Shown: positions 46,499 through 56,553, counted from the stretch's first letter. The stretch: DNA of 64,000 nt from Alteromonas sp. IB21 (GCF_016405965.1 NZ_JAEFCD010000024.1:1-64000); one strand, 5' to 3'. Translations and numbers: made by a program. The notes: a model not told the origin generated them from the letters alone.

Positions 46499-48529
46499 TC
46501 AACTTTCATCAACAACATAAATTTCACCATCATAAATTCCTTGCACGGTAAGCTTTTGACTTGCCAACGCCTGAAGATAATCAATGTGCGCCTGTTCTAC
46601 TTTCTGCCCTGGAACAATAAGCGGAATGCCTGGAGGGTAAGGGGTAATTAAGCCAGCCGCCGTGCGGCCGATGCTGTTCTGCCATGCGATTGCTTCGCGC
46701 TTGCTGAAGAACGCTTTTGAAGGCAGATCATCTAACTGAATGGGTGGAATATCTGCTGGCAGCGGGCTTTTATTCTTGCGTTTACTTAAATTAACTGCGC
46801 CATCGTCCAGACGCTTTAAAGCGTTATATAGTCTTACGATTTTAGAACGCATTCCGCCTAGCGTGAGCAAAACTAGAATCGTGCTATGGGTAAACTTCTC
46901 TATTTCTAACCCGACCTCATCCATCAGGAATCGATGTATTTCTTGATTTGAATACTCAAGCGCAGACACATCGATAAGTATTTTAAGCGGGTCATGTCCT
47001 ATGTTGTCACTTTCAAAATGGGAAAACATTTTTGCGAAGTCGTCAGTTGACAATATTTTAAGGCGCTTGAACTTAGCCATTTGCGATTTAAGTTCGGCTA
47101 CGTTACTTAATAACTCATTGAGTATTTTGTAGCCTTCCATTTCCAGCTGCTGACGGCACACATCAAGCGACGCAATTAACTGATATTTAGGCGACGTACT
47201 GGTGTGAATGGCAAACACTTCTTTAAAGAAGTCTTTATCGAAATCAGGGTCGTTAACGTGGATAAAAGACGCTTGGGAAAACGCCGACACCACTTTGTGC
47301 GCGGAATGCGTTACATAGTCTGCGCCAGCGGCGATGGCTGAATAATCTCGTAAAGCCGGATGAAATAGGGAGTAAGCAAACCAGGCTTCATCTATAAAGA
47401 CTTTGATATCGTGTTCATGGGCAAGTTTAACCACTTGTTTCAAATCGGTTAGCAAGCCGTCATAGGTACAACCGGTCAGGACGATCAGCTTGGCGTCGGT
47501 GTTCTCTTCAATTAACGACTTAATTTGCGCCATTTTAGGCGGTGAAAAGATCCCGTATTCTGGATTAAACACACTATCTAGATACACTGGCATGGCACGC
47601 GCTTGGATAATGCCGTAGTGCACTGACTTATGGCAATTTCTATCGGCAATGACTTTGTCGCCCTCGCGCAACAGCGTTTGCAAAATAATTTTGTTAGACG
47701 TAGAAGAGCCGTTGGTAACGAAATAGGAATGACGTACTTCAAATGTATTCGCGACAGCCGCTTGCGCTTTGCCTATAGCGTGAGTGCCATCAGATAACGA
47801 GCCTAAAGAATCAACGCTTACCGATAAATCGCTGACGAATACATTACGCCCGAAGAAGCGGTAAAAGTCGCTGATATAGGGTGAATTTCTGAAACTTGCA
47901 CCGCCACTGTGCCCTGGTGTGTGCCACGAATCATTAGCTTCTACAACGTAATCTTTGTATTCCGTCCAAAATGGTGTCTCGTTTCTGTCATCAAAATCGT
48001 TAATGATGTAACCGAGGATTGATTCCGGATCTGAGATGATATCATTGCGATAGAAGAACGACTCGATACCGTTAGCTTGGTTTACGATATCCAAGCCCTT
48101 AACCGCATCGCCCAGCACATAAACGGGCAGTTCTGGTCTAATACGCTTAATAGCATCAATGACTTTGGCGTTATTCTCAACGGTGGCGCCAGTGCTTGAA
48201 AGTAGCTCTTCACCGGGCTTCTCGTCATCAACCGTATCCTTTGCCTTACTACCTTCCGATTGCTGACTTCCTTGCGCTGGAAGGTTGAGTAGGCTGGTTT
48301 CTGAAAGTTCACTGACTCTTGCGACCACATCCCAACTAAAAACTACCGCCTGAATATCACCGTCTTCACGAACAAGCTGCAGCGCCTTTGCTACTGAGCT
48401 TGCCTCTAACAAACTTATTTCAACATCGCTTCTATCAAAGTAGTTGATAGTATTACCTATGCTTGAGGTAATTTGTTCGAGCAGGTCAACAGCATCTTCT
48501 ATAACGAGTATTTTCAAATGAGGGCGCAT
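46499..48529 (-). CDS. Orn/Lys/Arg decarboxylase family, PLP-dependent
   Basis: This 676-residue protein has an N-terminal receiver-like 'wing' domain (about 1-145) containing a roughly 40-residue Ser/Glu/Lys-rich insertion near 80-120. The PLP fold follows (TNGSSTSNKIILQ, RNCHKSVHYG, FIDEAWFAY, and THSAHKVVSAFSQ with the Schiff-base Lys at about 412). A C-terminal domain has TPYPPGIPLIVPGQ. It decarboxylates a basic amino acid (lysine, ornithine or arginine). Substrate preference is not readable. No antiporter gene is next to it, so it is probably not a simple acid-resistance pair. Confidence 0.88.
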   Translation of the reverse strand: MRPHLKILVIEDAVDLLEQITSSIGNTINYFDRSDVEISLLEASSVAKALQLVREDGDIQAVVFSWDVVARVSELSETSLLNLPAQGSQQSEGSKAKDTVDDEKPGEELLSSTGATVENNAKVIDAIKRIRPELPVYVLGDAVKGLDIVNQANGIESFFYRNDIISDPESILGYIINDFDDRNETPFWTEYKDYVVEANDSWHTPGHSGGASFRNSPYISDFYRFFGRNVFVSDLSVSVDSLGSLSDGTHAIGKAQAAVANTFEVRHSYFVTNGSSTSNKIILQTLLREGDKVIADRNCHKSVHYGIIQARAMPVYLDSVFNPEYGIFSPPKMAQIKSLIEENTDAKLIVLTGCTYDGLLTDLKQVVKLAHEHDIKVFIDEAWFAYSLFHPALRDYSAIAAGADYVTHSAHKVVSAFSQASFIHVNDPDFDKDFFKEVFAIHTSTSPKYQLIASLDVCRQQLEMEGYKILNELLSNVAELKSQMAKFKRLKILSTDDFAKMFSHFESDNIGHDPLKILIDVSALEYSNQEIHRFLMDEVGLEIEKFTHSTILVLLTLGGMRSKIVRLYNALKRLDDGAVNLSKRKNKSPLPADIPPIQLDDLPSKAFFSKREAIAWQNSIGRTAAGLITPYPPGIPLIVPGQKVEQAHIDYLQALASQKLTVQGIYDGEIYVVDES

Positions 48530-48725
48530 TAAACAACCATGTAGTAAAAAAGAGCAAATTGCTCTGAAATCAAAAAGACTAAAATTAGTGTAACGCTGAA
48601 ATTATTCGTTGTCGTGTAAACTCTTTTCTAAACCGAATTAAGATTGCAATGGCACTACTAATTCAAGCTATAAAAATACCAACCCTTTTTTTAGCCATGT
48701 TTTGAATAACCAGCGCTCCAGAGCT

Positions 48726-49067
48726 ATGAAAATCAGTCACACTCCCTTCGTGTCAGCAGAACATGAGAAAAGCCTCAAACAGTTTTTGCATTACGCAAAA
48801 AATGTATTGCCTTCTATTGCAGCAACGAAGAAAAATAGTTGGCCAATACACAATGACCACTGCTTCATGCGGGTCATTTTGGATAATGTTTGCGGATGCC
48901 CATGGTACGACGTTATTCGCTCCCCGGCCTATCCAAATCTTTCAGAGGAAAAAGCCATTGCTGCGGCGCAGCTTGCTGAGCGCATAGCGTGCGAAAGTGT
49001 ATCACTTCACACGCTAAACGAACGCTCTAAACAGTGGCGAAAAAAACAATATCGTTTGGATTTTTGA
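48726..49067 (+). CDS. Conserved hypothetical protein with CGCPWYDV motif
   Basis: The start at ATG 48726 gives 113 residues; TTG 48702 would add eight. It has the pattern NDHCFMRVILDNVCGCPWYDVI followed by an Ala-rich helix (AIAAAQLAERIAC) and a basic tail. It is soluble with no signal peptide, and the Cys cluster (Cys-x-Cys plus His) might bind a metal. I do not recall a characterised family. It is followed by a small basic protein one base later, probably one operon. Confidence 0.6.
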   Translation: MKISHTPFVSAEHEKSLKQFLHYAKNVLPSIAATKKNSWPIHNDHCFMRVILDNVCGCPWYDVIRSPAYPNLSEEKAIAAAQLAERIACESVSLHTLNERSKQWRKKQYRLDF

Positions 49068-49068
49068 A

Positions 49069-49275
49069 ATGCCAAGAAGAACGTCTCTTTTTGATGCAAG
49101 TAGAATTGAAGATGCGCAAGACTTAGAGGATGTTGTGCAAGATAAGCGCGCTTCCCGGCGAGCTAATAATGCAAAGGCACGTCGCAGGCAGCGCCGATAT
49201 AAAAAGAAGCTTATTGCAGAACTTCCCCGAATAATCTCCGATAATCAGGGCACGTACCCCGAAGATGATACATAA
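49069..49275 (+). CDS. Small basic hypothetical protein
   Basis: This 68-residue protein starts one base after the previous stop. It has an acidic first third (DASRIEDAQDLEDV) and a strongly basic middle (NAKARRRQRRYKKKL), suggesting nucleic-acid or ribosome binding. It has no TM segment or signal. The family is not recognised. Confidence 0.5.
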   Translation: MPRRTSLFDASRIEDAQDLEDVVQDKRASRRANNAKARRRQRRYKKKLIAELPRIISDNQGTYPEDDT

Positions 49276-49381
49276 AGCACTATCATAATAGATATCAATT
49301 ACCTACAATCACTGTTAGAAAGTTGCGCTTAAAAAAGTGTAACGTACATTTATCCCTACCTTGAAAGTTACAGGACATACC

Positions 49382-50038
49382 ATGGCGTTTAATTTAGCTA
49401 TTAATAACGATATTGCAGTGATCACCTTTGACGACGGAAAAGTTAACGCCGTGAGCTTTACACTTATCCAACAGTTCAACGACGCGCTTGATGAAGCCGA
49501 GAAGAATGCAAAAGCGGTTGTACTTCATGGGGGTGAAGGTAAATTTTGCGGTGGATTCGATTTATCGGTTATGAAAGCAGACGACAAAGCAAAGCAGCAT
49601 GAGTTAGTCTCAAAAGGGGCTGAACTTATTGTCAGACTCTACAGTTTTCCCCTGCCGGTTATCGTTGCGGCTGAAGGTCACAGCATTGCAATGGGTGCAA
49701 TTATGCTGATGGCGGCCGATTTGCGTATCGGTAAAGATGCAGATACTAAATATGGACTAAACGAAACTGCCATTGGCATGGTACTTCCGCCGTTTGGCAT
49801 GGAGTTGGCAAAAGCAAGGCTGGCGAATACGAGCCAAACAGAAGCGTTGCTTTTCTCTCGAATTTATCAAGGTATTGAAGCTGTTAAAGCAGGATTTCTC
49901 GATGCAGCTGTACCACAGGATCAGGTTTTGGCAACGGCAATGGGTTATGCGGAAAAGCTTAAAATGTTGCCTAGGCAGTCGTTCGCTGAGTCAAAGCTAC
50001 AGCTGCGTAACGAGACTATAGAAAAAATGAAAGCCTAG
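49382..50038 (+). CDS. Crotonase-fold enoyl-CoA hydratase/isomerase-like protein
   Basis: The start at ATG 49382 (MAFNLAINNDIAVIT) has AGGA six bases upstream, giving 218 residues, short for the family (about 260). It has the crotonase oxyanion elements HGGEGKFCGGFDL and AEGHSIAMGAIMLMAADLRIG. The usual second catalytic Glu region is GMVLPPFGMELAKARL, where the typical Glu of hydratases is not obvious. The precise reaction (hydratase, isomerase or hydrolase) is therefore unclear. It appears to be a single-gene unit with a terminator 25 bases downstream. Confidence 0.85.
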   Translation: MAFNLAINNDIAVITFDDGKVNAVSFTLIQQFNDALDEAEKNAKAVVLHGGEGKFCGGFDLSVMKADDKAKQHELVSKGAELIVRLYSFPLPVIVAAEGHSIAMGAIMLMAADLRIGKDADTKYGLNETAIGMVLPPFGMELAKARLANTSQTEALLFSRIYQGIEAVKAGFLDAAVPQDQVLATAMGYAEKLKMLPRQSFAESKLQLRNETIEKMKA

Positions 50039-50062
50039 GGCCATTGATTGGGTGTTCGGAGC

Positions 50063-50096
50063 AACGCGTTAACGTTTATAGGGTTAACGCGTTTTT
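50063..50096 (+). terminator. Rho-independent terminator after the crotonase gene
   Basis: AACGCGTTAAC (50063-50073) and GTTAACGCGTT (50083-50093) form a perfect 11-bp stem with a nine-base loop, followed by a T run to 50096. Confidence 0.92.
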
Positions 50097-50110
50097 CCCG
50101 AAATACGCCA

Positions 50111-50246
50111 CTACTTTACTGGGCCAGAGCGGCGCTCTATTTCTTCTTTGAGTGCCTTTCTCAAACCTAACTCAAAGCTCAGTTCCGCAAGAACAAACAA
50201 CGGCCCGATCGCTAACCCCATAATGTCGTCGACAAAGGCTGTTTTT
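50111..50246 (-). pseudogene. Possible gene remnant, C-terminal 44 codons only
   Basis: The minus strand keeps an open frame that begins just after an in-frame TAA (50247-50249) and ends at TAG (50111-50113). It encodes FVDDIMGLAIGPLFVLAELSF and then GLRKALKEEIERRSGPVK, which reads like the tail of a membrane protein (hydrophobic helix plus charged end). No start codon lies upstream, so it looks truncated. The family is not recognised. Confidence 0.35.
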
Positions 50247-50373
50247 TAGCCCTCAAAACAATGCCTAACGTTCATGGTCTTCTTTAGCCCCTTAAAAACA
50301 TAAACAGATACTAAATGAACTAAGAGGCATTGCGAGACTCATAGCGCTAGTAGAAAAACTAAATGGAGTCTTG

Positions 50374-51195
50374 ATGACTAATAAGATGTACTTTGGGGCA
50401 CTGTTTTACACAGGCTTACTATCGCTGGCTGGGTGTAGCTCAAGCTCTTTCTCTGATTCGGTTTCTCCTTCAAGTTCCGAAAATCCTTCACACGCCGCCT
50501 CTGTTATTGCAATGAACGATAGCTACTGGCAGGTTGAAAGTATTCAGCAAGGCGGAATTATTGACTATAGCCATGTGACTATGAGCATAGACGATGGTCA
50601 GATAAGCGGCAGTACGGGTTGCAACCGTTATACAGGGGCGGTCATGGTAGAGGCAGAAAGCGAAGGGCTCTCAGCATTTACAATCGACACTATTGCGTTG
50701 ACCAGAAAGATGTGTGCACCTGCGCTTATGAAGCAGGAGCAAAAATTCGTTGAGGCGCTTAACGAAACTCAGTTGTATTCCGTAGACAGTGGTACGTGGC
50801 TAGTTCTTCTCAACGGCGACAAAACAGAAACCATCAAAGCAATGTTAACGTCTGAAAGCACGGCGGATACTGACTATCAATCGTCACATAATGAAAAGAA
50901 ACTAACGGCACCTGTTAACCAAAAACAAGACGTCATTGATACAAAGCAGACAAATAACACAAAACGCTATACATGCGAGACCCCTAGCGCGAACACGACC
51001 ACCCTTGAAGTAAGTGCACTTGGCCCGGATACGTTGGGGCTATCGCTAAACAATAGTCTTCACATTGTTCAATTATCCCGTTCTGCTTCAGGGGCGAAAT
51101 ACACAAATAACAAGAATGTTGTGTATTGGAACAAAGGTGATGACGCGATCCTTTCAATAAACTCAGGAAGCTATCACTGTAATCTTCTTAAATAA
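50374..51195 (+). CDS. Lipoprotein with META and MliC-like domains
   Basis: The start at ATG 50374 has GGAG five bases before it. The signal peptide ends in LAGC, a lipobox. Residues about 48-155 form a META/HslJ-like domain (YWQVESIQ, ISGSTGCNRYTGAV, LTRKMCAPALMKQEQKF). After a Thr/Lys/Gln linker, a C-terminal MliC-like domain follows (YTCETPSANTTTLEVSAL, YWNKGDDAILS, SYHCNLL), a fold that inhibits c-type lysozyme. The combination suggests a cell-envelope defence or stress role in the periplasm. Confidence 0.8.
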   Translation: MTNKMYFGALFYTGLLSLAGCSSSSFSDSVSPSSSENPSHAASVIAMNDSYWQVESIQQGGIIDYSHVTMSIDDGQISGSTGCNRYTGAVMVEAESEGLSAFTIDTIALTRKMCAPALMKQEQKFVEALNETQLYSVDSGTWLVLLNGDKTETIKAMLTSESTADTDYQSSHNEKKLTAPVNQKQDVIDTKQTNNTKRYTCETPSANTTTLEVSALGPDTLGLSLNNSLHIVQLSRSASGAKYTNNKNVVYWNKGDDAILSINSGSYHCNLLK

Positions 51196-51233
51196 TCAAA
51201 CCCATCTTATATTAAACAATATCGATTACGTAT

Positions 51234-51269
51234 GAAGGCGCTTTTTAAAACGCGCCTTCGTTTATTTTT
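51234..51269 (+). terminator. Terminator after the META/MliC lipoprotein gene
   Basis: GAAGGCGC (51234-51241) pairs with GCGCCTTC (51252-51259), followed by GTTTATTTTT. Confidence 0.85.
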
Positions 51270-51838
51270 GCGTTGCAATTCGCGTTCACACACTCAGCAC
51301 AATCTTCTGTATTAGCACATTTCATTGTACTACTTCGTCACTATTGGCTTTCTCCTTAATTAGTTTCAGCTAAACATTTCTATCAAGGTATCGAACACTG
51401 CCTTACCACTCCTCATATAACCGTTAATATTCGATATTTTTTAATGTTTGCAATTTTATGCATATAAATCTGCAACTTATAAACTAAAACCCACTACCAA
51501 ACATGCTTTAAAACACGATATTTACGTGAGCCCAAGTTGAAATAATAGTTAGAGCACTATACAATTTATTTTTTATTGAACAGCCAATCAAAATAAAATC
51601 ACTCATTGGCAAGCGTTAAACCTAACGTCGAAATAGCCTTTAATGGCTTGAAACGGCATTAAAGGTAATGGTGATTTTAATATTGCGTGAACCGTTTGAT
51701 ACAAGTCGAGCGATCTTCGTATAAAGAAATAGTTTCAACACTATTCATCGTTTTGAAACGGAGTTCGTGTATCAGGTTTTTTCTCGCAATTTATTGGTGA
51801 GTATATTCAACACCTTTTTTTAAAGTAGGAGTTTATGC
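51270..51838. promoter_or_regulatory. Long regulatory region before betB
   Basis: About 570 bases with no convincing ORF. Besides the BetI-like site at 51572-51591 it holds an inverted repeat GTTTCAA (51732-51738) / TTGAAAC (51753-51759), which overlaps CGTTTTGAAACG (51749-51760). The length suggests several regulatory inputs to the betaine genes. Promoter elements were not assigned. Confidence 0.5.
51572..51591. promoter_or_regulatory. BetI-like operator
   Basis: TTTATTGAACAGCCAATCAA matches 16 of 20 positions of the palindrome TTGATTGAACGTTCAATCAA, which I recall as the BetI-type consensus. It lies about 250 bases before betB. BetI is a choline-responsive TetR-type repressor. No betI gene occurs within this window. 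Confidence 0.5.
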
Positions 51839-53305
51839 ATGTCATTACCGACTTATCAGAATTTCATTCACGGCAAGCCGATGGCAAACAAAAGCAAAGA
51901 AACCTTTGCAGTAACCAACCCCGCAACCGGTGAAGTAATTTACCACGTAGAAGTGGCTGATGAGTTCATTCAACAAGAAGCAATCAAGAGCGCTAAAGAG
52001 GGATTTGCGGTGTGGTCGGCAATGATGCCGATAGAAAGAACCCGCATCCTTAATAAAGCGGTTGCACTGCTTCGTGAGCGTAATGACGAGCTAGCTAAAC
52101 TTGAAGTCCTCGATACGGGGAAACCCATCCAAGAAGCGGACTGTGTTGACATTGAAACCGGCGCTGATGTTATTGAGTATTATGCAGGACTTGCCCCTAC
52201 TCAGTTAGGAACCCAGCAGCCTGTGGGCGGCGACTTCTTCTATACCCGTAAAGAAGCGCTGGGTATTTGCGCTGGTATTGGTGCATGGAACTACCCTATT
52301 CAAATCGCATGTTGGAAGTCCGGTCCGGCACTTGCTGCGGGCAATGCATTCATTTTCAAACCGTCTGAAGAAACCCCAATGGGTGCACTTAAGTTAGCGG
52401 AAGTCTTTATTGATGCAGGCGTACCTGCTGGCGTATTCAATGTAGTACAAGGCGCAGCAGAGGTGGGGCAGTGGCTGACAACAAGCCCCGACATTGAAAA
52501 AGTGTCGTTCACCGGTGAAGTAGGCACAGGCAAAAAGGTAATGCAAAGCGCAGCCGCATCTAACTTGAAAGACGTTACGATGGAGCTTGGTGGTAAATCA
52601 CCGCTGCTAGTGTTTGAAGACGCTGATATTAGCCAGGCCGTAAGTGCAGCTATGTTAGGAAACTTCTATACCCAAGGTGAAATTTGTACAAATTGCACCC
52701 GTGTTTTTGTTCAGCGTTCTGTGTATCAAGCCTTCATTGATGAGCTTAAGACACGTACCGAAAACAACATCGTCATGGGCGACCCATTAGATCCTAATGT
52801 AAACCTTGGCGCTCTTATCTCTAAGAAACATCAAGAGTTAGTGCTTGGCTATATAGCTAAAGGTAAAGAAGAAGGCGCAACACTACTAACTGGCGGCAAC
52901 GCGGCGTCTCCTGAGTCTGCACCCAATGGTTTCTTTGTAGAGCCAACTATTTTCACAGACTGCACCGACGATATGACCATTGTTAGAGAAGAGATCTTTG
53001 GTCCGGTGATGAGCGTGTTGGTTTTCGATGACGAAGATGAGGTGATCGCACGGGCCAACGGCACCGAGCTAGGTTTAGCGGCCGGTGTGTTTAGCAAAGA
53101 CATTCAGCGCGCGCACCGCGTTATCCAACAGCTACAAGCCGGCATTTGCTGGATCAATGCATATGGTAACTCTCCTGCTGAAATGCCCGTAGGCGGCTAT
53201 AAACAGTCAGGTATTGGCCGAGAAAATGGCGTAGAAACGCTTAATAGCTACACACAAACCAAGTCGGTTTACGTAGGTATGAGCCAAATCGAAAGCCCGT
53301 TTTAA
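51839..53305 (+). CDS. betB: Betaine-aldehyde dehydrogenase
   Basis: This 488-residue protein is in the aldehyde dehydrogenase family with [12 protein letters not shown] (NAD binding), LELGGKSPL-type residues ([14 protein letters not shown]) with the catalytic Glu, and [12 protein letters not shown] with the catalytic Cys. It begins [12 protein letters not shown] like known BetB proteins. AGGAG lies seven bases upstream of ATG 51839. It oxidises betaine aldehyde to glycine betaine, an osmoprotectant. It is followed by betA at 21 bases. Confidence 0.95.
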   Translation: MSLPTYQNFIHGKPMANKSKETFAVTNPATGEVIYHVEVADEFIQQEAIKSAKEGFAVWSAMMPIERTRILNKAVALLRERNDELAKLEVLDTGKPIQEADCVDIETGADVIEYYAGLAPTQLGTQQPVGGDFFYTRKEALGICAGIGAWNYPIQIACWKSGPALAAGNAFIFKPSEETPMGALKLAEVFIDAGVPAGVFNVVQGAAEVGQWLTTSPDIEKVSFTGEVGTGKKVMQSAAASNLKDVTMELGGKSPLLVFEDADISQAVSAAMLGNFYTQGEICTNCTRVFVQRSVYQAFIDELKTRTENNIVMGDPLDPNVNLGALISKKHQELVLGYIAKGKEEGATLLTGGNAASPESAPNGFFVEPTIFTDCTDDMTIVREEIFGPVMSVLVFDDEDEVIARANGTELGLAAGVFSKDIQRAHRVIQQLQAGICWINAYGNSPAEMPVGGYKQSGIGRENGVETLNSYTQTKSVYVGMSQIESPF

Positions 53306-53326
53306 GAAGCTATTCTAGGAGCAGAT

Positions 53327-54979
53327 ATGCAGACATTTGATTATATTATCGTAGGTGCAGGTTCAGCTGGCTGTGTGCTGGCTAACCGCCTGTCAGAAAA
53401 TCCGAAACACAAGGTGCTGCTGCTTGAAACCGGTGGCTCAGACAAAAGCATTTTCATTAAGATGCCAACGGCGTTGTCTATTCCGATGAATACCGACAAA
53501 TACGCGTGGCAATTCAATACAGAAAAAGAGCCGTATTTAAACAACCGTGAAATGCACTGCCCACGCGGAAAAGTATTGGGCGGCTCATCATCCATTAATG
53601 GAATGGTATATGTTCGCGGCCACGCTAAAGACTTTGATGAATGGGAAGCTCACGGCGCAGAGGGCTGGAATTATCAGGCCTGCCTACCTTATTTTCAAAA
53701 AGCGGAAACCTGGTATAAGGGCAACGACGCTTATCGTGGTGGAAATGGCGAACTCGGCGTTAACAATGGTAACGAAATGAAGAACCCACTTTACACAGCA
53801 TTTATTAAAGCCGGCGAACAGGCAGGTTACGACATCACTAGCGATTATAACGGTAAGCAGCAAGAAGGCTTTGGCCCAATGCATATGACCGTGAAAGACG
53901 GCGTGCGCAGTTCTGCAAGTCGTGAGTACCTTGACCCAGTTAAATCGCGCAAGAATTTAACCATAGTGACCGGCGCACTAGTTACTAAGGTAGTGCTAGA
54001 AGATAAGGTTGCGAAAGGTGTGGAGTATGTGGTTAACGGTAAAACCGAAACTGCAGCTACATCTAACGAAGTGATCTTGAGCGCAGGCTCTATCGGCTCG
54101 CCACACATTCTGCAACTTTCCGGTATCGGCGATAAAGATATTCTTGAAAAAGCAGGCATTGAAGTTAAGCATCACCTGCCTGGCGTGGGCCAGAACCTGC
54201 AAGATCATTTGGAATTCTATTTCCAATACAAGTGCAAGCAGCCAATTACGTTAAACCGCAAACTCGGACTAATTTCAAAAGGGTTAATCGGCGCGCGCTG
54301 GTTGTTGAACCGCTCTGGTCTAGGTGCAACGAATCACTTTGAATCTTGCGCGTTTATTCGCTCGAGAGCAGACGTGGAATGGCCTGATATTCAGTACCAC
54401 TTTTTACCAGCTGCAATCCGTTATGACGGTAAGTCTGCGTTCGACGGCGATGGTTTTCAAGTGCACGTAGGTCACAACAAACCTAAAAGTAGAGGTAGTG
54501 TCACTATTCAGTCGGCTGATCCAACGGTGCCACCTAAAATCCTATTCAACTACTTGCAGCACCAAGATGATATTGAAGGGTTTAGAGCATGCGTAAGACT
54601 GACAAGAGAAATCATCGCACAGCCAGCATTCGACGACTTCAGAGACGGCGAAATTCAGCCTGGCGAACACATTCAGACGGATGAAGAAATAGATACCTTC
54701 GTGCGTGAAGCCGTTGAGAGTGCTTACCACCCATCATGTTCGTGCAAAATGGGTGAAGACGACATGGCGGTAGTAGATTCTAGAACCAATGTGCATGGCA
54801 TTGAAGGTTTGCGCGTAGTGGATTCATCTATATTTCCGACGATTCCAAACGGAAACCTAAATGCGCCAACCATCATGGTAGCGGAAAAGGCCGCGGATAT
54901 AATTTTAGGCAAACCTGTTTTGCCACCGCAGAATGTAGCGGTAGATATCCACCCTAGTTGGCAAACCGAGCAACGCTAG
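53327..54979 (+). CDS. betA: Choline dehydrogenase (GMC oxidoreductase)
   Basis: This 550-residue flavoprotein has the N-terminal FAD motif [18 protein letters not shown], the GMC signature [19 protein letters not shown], and the C-terminal active site [10 protein letters not shown] with the catalytic His. GMC C-terminal elements ([22 protein letters not shown], read as motifs) complete it. It oxidises choline to betaine aldehyde, feeding BetB. A good AGGAG lies before the ATG. betB and betA are in the order commonly found in proteobacteria. Confidence 0.95.
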   Translation: MQTFDYIIVGAGSAGCVLANRLSENPKHKVLLLETGGSDKSIFIKMPTALSIPMNTDKYAWQFNTEKEPYLNNREMHCPRGKVLGGSSSINGMVYVRGHAKDFDEWEAHGAEGWNYQACLPYFQKAETWYKGNDAYRGGNGELGVNNGNEMKNPLYTAFIKAGEQAGYDITSDYNGKQQEGFGPMHMTVKDGVRSSASREYLDPVKSRKNLTIVTGALVTKVVLEDKVAKGVEYVVNGKTETAATSNEVILSAGSIGSPHILQLSGIGDKDILEKAGIEVKHHLPGVGQNLQDHLEFYFQYKCKQPITLNRKLGLISKGLIGARWLLNRSGLGATNHFESCAFIRSRADVEWPDIQYHFLPAAIRYDGKSAFDGDGFQVHVGHNKPKSRGSVTIQSADPTVPPKILFNYLQHQDDIEGFRACVRLTREIIAQPAFDDFRDGEIQPGEHIQTDEEIDTFVREAVESAYHPSCSCKMGEDDMAVVDSRTNVHGIEGLRVVDSSIFPTIPNGNLNAPTIMVAEKAADIILGKPVLPPQNVAVDIHPSWQTEQR

Positions 54980-55109
54980 ACTTTAAATAATTTTGCACCA
55001 GTGTGTTTTCATATGACAAGCACACCTTCCACAGTGCTTATACGCTGCTGTCATAAGGCGACGACGTATAACTGGGTGGACTGTTTAATAACGAAAAAAA
55101 GGAAAAAAC

Positions 55110-55160
55110 ATGTTTTATTTTTATCAGTACTGGGAGGGCGATAATGACAGTATGGCTTAG
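55110..55160 (+). CDS. Aromatic-rich upstream ORF overlapping the BCCT-like gene
   Basis: ATG at 55110 is preceded by an AAAAAAAGGAAAAAAC Shine-Dalgarno stretch. The frame encodes MFYFYQYWEGDNDSMA and stops at 55158-55160, 17 bases inside the transporter gene in another frame. This arrangement could couple translation of the transporter to the small peptide. It could also be a chance frame, although the ribosome-binding site is strong. Confidence 0.4.
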   Translation: MFYFYQYWEGDNDSMA

Positions 55161-56361
55161 TGCAGGCATTATTTTCACTCTACTTTCTATAGCTTACATT
55201 TTATATAAATGGGGCAACATGAAAGTGGTTGGCGTAACGCCAGTCAGAACTTTTACCTTTATCGCTATTCTTTTTACCTCGGGTTTAGACGTGGGCCTTA
55301 TCATGTTCCCGCTTACTGAATTTGCAGGTTATGCTGACATAAGCGCAAGTCCTGAATATGCATTCACCAATCCACTGGCTATCGAGTTCGGTTTTTGGGG
55401 TTTCTTAATTTGGGGGTTTTACTTTCTTACTTGCTTTTATTTCTGTGTAATCGAACCAAAAGTTAAGTTCTTTGAGCTACCGCTAGTTAAATTCGTCAAC
55501 AATGTGGTGATCATCGGAACCTGCGCTTTCACGGCGTTTTTACTCTTGTCCAATCTGCCGTGGTATTTACCCTCCCTAGGAGATGGTGAATCAGTTGTCC
55601 CCGCGTTTTATTTGATAGTGTTTGCAGCTATTGCCTTTGCTGTTTATTCAAGTACCAGTATTAAATATGTTCGTATTTTAAGCCTTACCACCACGTGGGT
55701 ATTCATCGCACTAATTGTTGGTATGTGGGCGGCGGCCTTTGTATTTGGTGAAAGTGAGATGTCGGCGTACTTTGCTAATCTAGGTTTGATTGGCGGTTAT
55801 TTTGCCAACATCGACAACTTTGTTTTACCTATCAATGAATATCACGAGTTTTACTTATTCTGGTGGTTTAGTTGGAGCATTATGATAGGACAATTTACGT
55901 CGCGCTTTGTAGGTGGTCTCAAAACGTATCAAGTCATGTTGGCGATGATGGTCATTCCATCTATTCCAATTGCAGCGTGGTTCTCAGTCCTTTACCACTA
56001 CCACAGCGCCGGTATCCCAACTGAAGGGTTAACGAATATGGCAATGGTGTTTGTCGGTATTGTCTTTGTGATCAACTCTCTCGATTCACTCATAAGGCTT
56101 TACACCGAAAACCTCAATATGACCGTTGAGCACATAGGTAAAGGTAAATATATTGCGTTAAACATTGTCGCACTTTCGCTGCTTACGCTTTTATTTCAGC
56201 TAGACTTCTTACAAATACAGTGGGTGGGTGCGCTGGTTATAGCCGTCTTCTTTAGCTGCTTCGGTTTTATATTGAGTCAGAAGTTTAAATCAGTGACGAC
56301 TATCAAAACCTCGCCAAAAGAAAACAAAATCGACTTCACAAAAATAGAAAACTTAAATTAG
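55144..56361 (+). CDS. Short, divergent BCCT-like transporter
   Basis: This 405-residue protein has about ten membrane segments. Two stretches correspond to the BCCT family: ILFTSGLDVGLIMFPLTE, against the usual GMGIGLxFWGVAEP, and EFYLFWWFSWSIMIGQFTSRF, against the usual WxxWxPFVGxFIAR. Normal BCCT proteins have 12 segments and 500 or more residues; the first two segments and the C-terminal extension seem missing. Position after betB-betA suggests choline or betaine uptake. GGGAGG lies six bases before the ATG. Transport competence and substrate are unproven. Confidence 0.65.
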   Translation: MTVWLSAGIIFTLLSIAYILYKWGNMKVVGVTPVRTFTFIAILFTSGLDVGLIMFPLTEFAGYADISASPEYAFTNPLAIEFGFWGFLIWGFYFLTCFYFCVIEPKVKFFELPLVKFVNNVVIIGTCAFTAFLLLSNLPWYLPSLGDGESVVPAFYLIVFAAIAFAVYSSTSIKYVRILSLTTTWVFIALIVGMWAAAFVFGESEMSAYFANLGLIGGYFANIDNFVLPINEYHEFYLFWWFSWSIMIGQFTSRFVGGLKTYQVMLAMMVIPSIPIAAWFSVLYHYHSAGIPTEGLTNMAMVFVGIVFVINSLDSLIRLYTENLNMTVEHIGKGKYIALNIVALSLLTLLFQLDFLQIQWVGALVIAVFFSCFGFILSQKFKSVTTIKTSPKENKIDFTKIENLN

Positions 56362-56553
56362 TGAAATAGCGTCTACTGACCTTTGCAATGCGGTAAAGGT
56401 CAGTCACGCAAAAGAACAGCACGGTCCCTTATCTTATATTGAGTAGTTTACCTTCTGGATAAACGAGCGTAGTTGCGCCTATAACTTGGGTATAAGCGCA
56501 ATTGAAATAAGAGATCGTGGATAACACAATAACGAAAAAACAGGTGTTTAATA

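Noticed and set aside
51835-51930. ATG at 51835 out of frame with betB
   Set aside because: The frame overlaps betB and lacks protein-like content. The AGGAG spacing fits ATG 51839 better.
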